A stretch of DNA of 64,000 nucleotides from Gnetum montanum (taxonomy: Eukaryota > Streptophyta > Gnetopsida > Gnetales > Gnetaceae). Below, piece by piece: positions 60,916-64,000 of the stretch (the stretch's first letter is position 1; every line of letters starts with the position of its first letter). A program made the translations under genes and the position numbers. The stretch covers positions 207,197 to 271,196 of the forward strand of contig MNCI01007823.1 of NCBI GenBank assembly GCA_015680685.1, read 5' to 3'. A model generated the notes under the pieces. It made no database searches and was not told the DNA's origin. It saw only the letters and a list, made by a program, of their open reading frames with translations.

Positions 60916-61316
60916 GCTCCACCTACTGCCACCCGACCACAGGTAGGCTAAAACGCATCCAACGTTTTTGTTTAAGGCAGGCAAGGTGTATTCTTAGCTA
61001 AAATCCACCAATGTTCTTTTAAAACACAAAGAAAAACGAAACATTCTTATTGCAGTGTCAAGGCTTGTAGTGTTCTACTTGAGCATCATGTCTTTGCCTT
61101 GCCTACCAATAGATTACAACTACAATAGATTGTGGTCTAGCATAACTTCCATCTTTTAATTTAAGAGCTCTCAAATAATTATTGTCTCTAATTCAAGAAG
61201 TTTATAAAGAATTATGCATTCCGTTTACAAATTAGGAAGAAAGATTTTTTCTAATTTTAAGAGTTTTATTGTGGTAAGAGTTGAATTAGGTAGTAGCAGT
61301 TAGGTTAAGAACCAAA

Positions 61317-61374
61317 AAGTTAAGTACACTTGACTCGAGTACTCCTAGGATGGGTTATCTCTTAGGAATTCCTC
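61317..61374 (+). mobile_element. 5S rRNA-like segment (5S-derived SINE or Cassandra-type)
   Basis: AAGTTAAG, then CTTG, then CCTAGGATGGGT (61,344-61,355) and TAGGAATTCCTC match, in order and spacing, the internal promoter half of plant 5S rRNA (A box, intermediate element, C box). The first half of 5S is missing and there are many transitions, so this is not a working 5S gene. Confidence 0.65.
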
Positions 61375-61390
61375 TTTTTTTAAGGAACAC

Positions 61391-61455
61391 CCTTTGGAGA
61401 GAGAGTAAAATTCTTGTTTCTCAAGTCATAAGACCTAGGTTCAAACCTAGGCACA
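61391..61455 (+). mobile_element. tRNA-like SINE head, directly after the 5S-like part
   Basis: TGGAGAGAGAGTAAAATTC resembles a tRNA D-arm/A box, ttgtttctcaagt an anticodon arm, and GGTTCAAACCT at 61,438-61,448 is a near-perfect B box. No tail or target duplication was identified. Confidence 0.5.
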
Positions 61456-61582
61456 GCTACTTGAAAAAGGTTAGGTTTTTGCTCATCCACCAATCCTTCC
61501 AAGATCCCACTTTGGCAACATAAGCATTGAGCCTTTAGATGATGATCCTTTTAGTACGCTAAAACAAGAATGTCATACTTAA

Positions 61583-61660
61583 AAGTGTAGTGCACTAGTA
61601 AGGATACTCATCTACCAAGAGGAGGGTTATGTTATTACCCAAGGATCAAATTTACATGCT
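61583..61660 (+). mobile_element. Second tRNA-like SINE head
   Basis: TAGTGCACTAGTAAGG (from 61,588) resembles an A box region, catctaccaagag an anticodon arm, and GGATCAAATTT (61,643-61,653) a decayed B box. Confidence 0.5.
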
Positions 61661-61684
61661 ACCCTCTACTTTTTATAATATGAA

Positions 61685-61893
61685 TCCTTTTAATGCACCC
61701 CTTCCTCTATGATGGGTAGATATTTTTCTCATCCTCAAGATTCAAATATCAATTCCATAAAACATTTCAAGGGGTGTTGGAAACCCAAAATAACTATGAT
61801 TTCATAAAATATATGATTATTTGAAGTGATTTTTAATGCACCCTTTCACTATGATGGGTAAATATCTCTCTTATTCTTCAATACTCAAATAAA
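61685..61893. repeat. Direct repeat of about 66 bp, 143 bp apart
   Basis: ttttaatgcaccc, then ctatgatgggta and atat-ctc-tt blocks, occur at 61,685-61,750 and 61,828-61,893. Confidence 0.7.
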
Positions 61894-62890
61894 TATATGA
61901 TTATTTAAAAATTATTTATTTATTTATTTGATATATATGAAATTCTAATATAAGGTTGATTTGTATGGGTATTTTTTAATTAATATAAGGTTGATTTAAT
62001 ACATTGCTTACATATTATTTGTTTGCAGGACATTTCTAATTATACTAGATTTATCATTAAGGATTGTAGAGAGAATAAATACCATTATAGTTCATGACTA
62101 GTTGAGATATAGTAATTTAAGGTTAATTTTCATGAGTATGTTGTAATTAATAAAATTGAAATTGAAAATTATACCATACTTATCTTGCATATTATTTTTC
62201 TAGAAAATGTTACAAATCATTCTTGATAAGGTACTAGCCATGAGAAATGGGATTATATCATGTGGAATGTGGTACAATCCAATCATAAGATGCAAAGACA
62301 ATGTTGAGTAGATTACCAAGAACACTCGTGTATGTCATTGCATTCAAGAAATATAAAAGTGGTTATCATACATAATATACAAAGAGAACTTATGTCACCA
62401 TAGTAAGAAATAGAGAAAATATTTATAAATTGATATTTTATAATTTTTATAGACGTTATGAATATAAGAATAAAACAATAATAAATATACATGCATCACA
62501 ATCCCTCATGGGGACAAGTATAATGCTTACAATCATTCATTCCTGTCACAATCCCTTGTAGGACAAGTGCAACACCACACACAAAAAGAAAGAAATGGCT
62601 TCTAGTCACAACCTTAATGGGCCAACCTCCTTGGATAAGGATCAATCATTGTAGCTCAATGAAATGGAAATGAAATAAATATTTTGAGTATTTATGTTTT
62701 ACGACATTAACAATGTCAAATGAAGGAAAAATCATTAGCATTATTCACTATGCAAACACTGGACTCTGCATCAATTAAATGATTGTGAGCTACATAAACT
62801 AGATAGCACTTTGAGATAGTCTACCCACACTCATACAAGTAATGACTCAAAACACATATACAAAATAGGAAGGAAATCAACTTACCCAAG
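61894..62890. other. AT-rich intergenic, nothing recognised
   Basis: Only short repeats are seen: aatataaggttgattt near 61,950 and 61,983, and tcacaatccc near 62,497 and 62,548. No gene. Confidence 0.45.
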
Positions 62891-63021
62891 TGATGAGTGG
62901 CGAGGTACCCCTACACTCCACCATACGAATACGAGCGTGCACGCGTGATCCGGTCGAACTCCGCAGACTAAATGCCTTAACGCCACAAGAAACACTTGGG
63001 GTTAATCGTTCGTTGTCTTCC

Positions 63022-63065
63022 CAGGCTTGCTTGTATGTGTCACGGTGTATGGTTAAGCAAGTCTG
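63022..63065 (-). other. 11-bp hairpin in the LTR leader
   Basis: Arms CAGGCTTGCTT (63,022-63,032) and AAGCAAGTCTG (63,055-63,065) pair with one G-T. The 22-base loop ends GTGTATGGTT. The equivalent place in the old LTR has the same loop end and a different but complementary stem. Confidence 0.7.
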
Positions 63066-63171
63066 AGGTATGTGATTTTTTTGGTATTTTCGGCTTATCT
63101 TCTATGCTACCAGGAGAAAGGGTTGAGAAAACTAAACTAACTCTAACTAAGATCTAAGTCTAAATTAACTA

Positions 63172-63596
63172 GCGTCAGCATCCGTTCCCACTTGCCGGAC
63201 ACACCCTGAACTATGCAACTGCAGCTTACCAAACGCTAATCGTTACTGGGATCGCCACACGTAACGCAAGTGCTCGAAGTGGTCGTACTGAGGCACCTAT
63301 TTAGCCTACGTGTGATAAGCAGCCGATTCCTTAGCCAGCCGTACACACCCGTGGGTGCTCGTAACTAAGTCGTACTTATCACACGATCTAGCCTAGCAAT
63401 GAGCAGCCGATTCCTCAACTAGCCGTACACATTAGACCCGGGAGTTACCAAGCGCAGAATCCTGGAATACGCTACTGGGTTACCAAGCATCCAATGCTCG
63501 TAATTGAGTCGTACTCATGCATTGCGTCAAGCAGCCGATTCCTTGACTAGCCGTACACGTCCGTAGACGCTCGTAATCAAGTCGTACTTGAACGCA
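63172..63596 (-). other. Four-copy covarying stem-loop module in U5 (candidate structured RNA)
   Basis: Plus-strand layout of each copy: stem 1, CAGCCGATTC, stem 2, CTAGCCGTACA, stem 3, apex, stem 3', CTCGTAA, stem 2', TCGTA, stem 1'. Copy 0 63,172-63,294 (stem 2 CCACTT/AAGTGG); copy 1 63,309-63,385 (stem 1 CGTGTGATAAG/CTTATCACACG, stem 2 CTTAG/CTAAG, stem 3 CACC/GGTG); copy 2 63,396-63,525 (CTCAA/TTGAG, CATT/AATG); copy 3 63,523-63,596 (CTTGA/TCAAG, CGTC/GACG). Copies 0 and 2 carry an extra hairpin between TTACCA and ACTGGG (AACG/CGTT and AGCG/CGCT). The loops are conserved; the stems change but keep pairing. It lies downstream of the polyadenylation signal in the minus-strand sense, that is, in the U5 leader. 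Confidence 0.85.
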
Positions 63597-63664
63597 CTAG
63601 GAAAGCAGGAAATAAAGCAATAAATGAAACCACGTGCTGCAAGGTTTATCCAAACAAGTTCGTC

Positions 63665-63670
63665 TTTATT
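63665..63670 (-). terminator. LTR polyadenylation signal
   Basis: AATAAA on the minus strand, about 174 bp after the TATA box. The old LTR has the same signal at 27,463-27,468 with the same distance. Confidence 0.7.
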
Positions 63671-63836
63671 GCCGTACACAACTTGGGTTCAGGTTACAAG
63701 CTGCTCGAATAAAGAGCCGTTCACTCTAGGACTCCTACTGCGGGCACATGGGGAAAAATTCTAACTCTGGAGTGATCAATCTGCCAGAGCTTCGCTACAC
63801 TAGCCAGGATTGGGAAATGAAGGGAGTGCCGCCTCT

Positions 63837-63844
63837 TATTTATA
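63837..63844 (-). promoter_or_regulatory. TATA box of the young LTR
   Basis: The minus strand reads CTATAAATAAG. A start about 30 bp downstream would fall near 63,805, within the first 30-bp repeat. Confidence 0.7.
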
Positions 63845-63862
63845 GATATGGCGGTGGGACAC

Positions 63863-63920
63863 GATATCGCGTACGCGATATCACAAGAGAAGACGCGATA
63901 TCACATTACGAGCGATATCA
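63863..63920. promoter_or_regulatory. GATATC palindrome and repeats in U3
   Basis: GATATCGCGTACGCGATATC is a perfect 20-bp palindrome at 63,863-63,882. CGATATCAC recurs at about 63,877, 63,896 and 63,913. The old LTR has related GATATCAT and AATATCAC at the same place. Confidence 0.75.
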
Positions 63921-64000
63921 CATTACTAGCCAGGATTGGGAAATGAAGGGAGTGTCAATCGCGTCTCATCATACCCCCATGACTGAATGAAAACTCGTCC

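Larger units (their letters stand above)
63799..63954. repeat. 30-bp direct repeat flanking the LTR core promoter
   Basis: Starts actagccagg, ends gaagggagtg. Perfect copies at 63,799-63,828 and 63,925-63,954, one on each side of the TATA box. Confidence 0.9.
62891..64000 (-). repeat. Young LTR (solo or 3' LTR), runs out of the window
   Basis: Sharp left edge TGATGAGTGG preceded by ccaag. Base composition changes from AT-rich and CpG-poor to CpG-rich exactly here. On the minus strand it has a TATA box, a transcribed region, a polyadenylation signal and a long U5. The same layout and end sequence occur in the old LTR at 26,887. There is no primer-binding site to the left, so this is a solo LTR or the 3' LTR of an element lying to the right. 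Confidence 0.75.

Noticed and set aside
60644-60946. Open frame of 100 codons upstream of the transporter (Asp-Leu repeat, then Pro-rich)
   Set aside because: The start is only the translated GGATTT repeat, and the rest overlaps the ACGT-site cluster. No domain and no neighbour logic.
61317-61374. Functional 5S rRNA gene
   Set aside because: Only the promoter half is present, with many substitutions, and a tRNA-like head follows.

Overview
This is a vascular-plant nuclear window. It holds one intact, compact host gene in a sea of old, CpG-depleted Ty3/gypsy retrotransposons. The dual-RNase-H Tat-lineage element, tandem-repeat-rich untranslated regions and heavy CpG decay fit a large TE-rich genome; a gymnosperm is plausible, but I cannot fix the species.

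Layout. 1-21,928: plus-strand Tat-lineage material. A 13-kb element (4,163-17,181: LTR, gag, protease, spacer, RT, RNase H, second archaeal-like RNase H, integrase, tandem-repeat 3' UTR, polypurine tract, LTR) appears to sit inside the protease-RT spacer of an older sibling. That sibling's protease is at 1-1,048 and its pre-RT linker at 21,568-21,928. The older spacer is packed with tandem arrays of 29, about 152, about 31 and about 183 bp. 21,930-27,760: minus-strand element with a decayed tRNA-Asp primer site and an internal deletion joining protease to the integrase C-terminus. 28,240-30,870: unidentified plus-strand coding-like remnant. 31,500-35,050: minus-strand gag-protease remnant. 35,300-41,200: AT-rich, geneless, with degenerate repeats. 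41,230-47,225: plus-strand chromovirus-type element with an LTR pair. 47,174-50,760: minus-strand RT and gag-like remnant. 51,149-52,042: assembly gap. 53,876-54,141: tRNA-derived SINE. 55,629-60,080: the host gene. 61,317-61,660: 5S-like and tRNA-like SINE heads. 62,891-64,000: a young CpG-rich LTR on the minus strand, running out of the window.

The host gene has 18 exons on the minus strand, joins in frame to 511 residues, and is an ERD6-like MFS monosaccharide transporter. Its upstream region (60,300-60,915) is a CpG-preserved block with seven ACGT-core sites, consistent with ABA or dehydration control.

Most interesting signal. The U5/leader part of the young LTR (63,172-63,596) holds four copies of a three-stem module. 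Every stem differs between copies yet stays self-complementary, while the internal loops are nearly invariant. Pieces of the same architecture, again with different but complementary stems, can be seen in a much older LTR at 26,887-27,760. That is compensatory variation, the signature of a selected RNA (or single-stranded DNA) structure, and I know of no named family that it matches. All alignments here were made by eye; no search or folding program was run.
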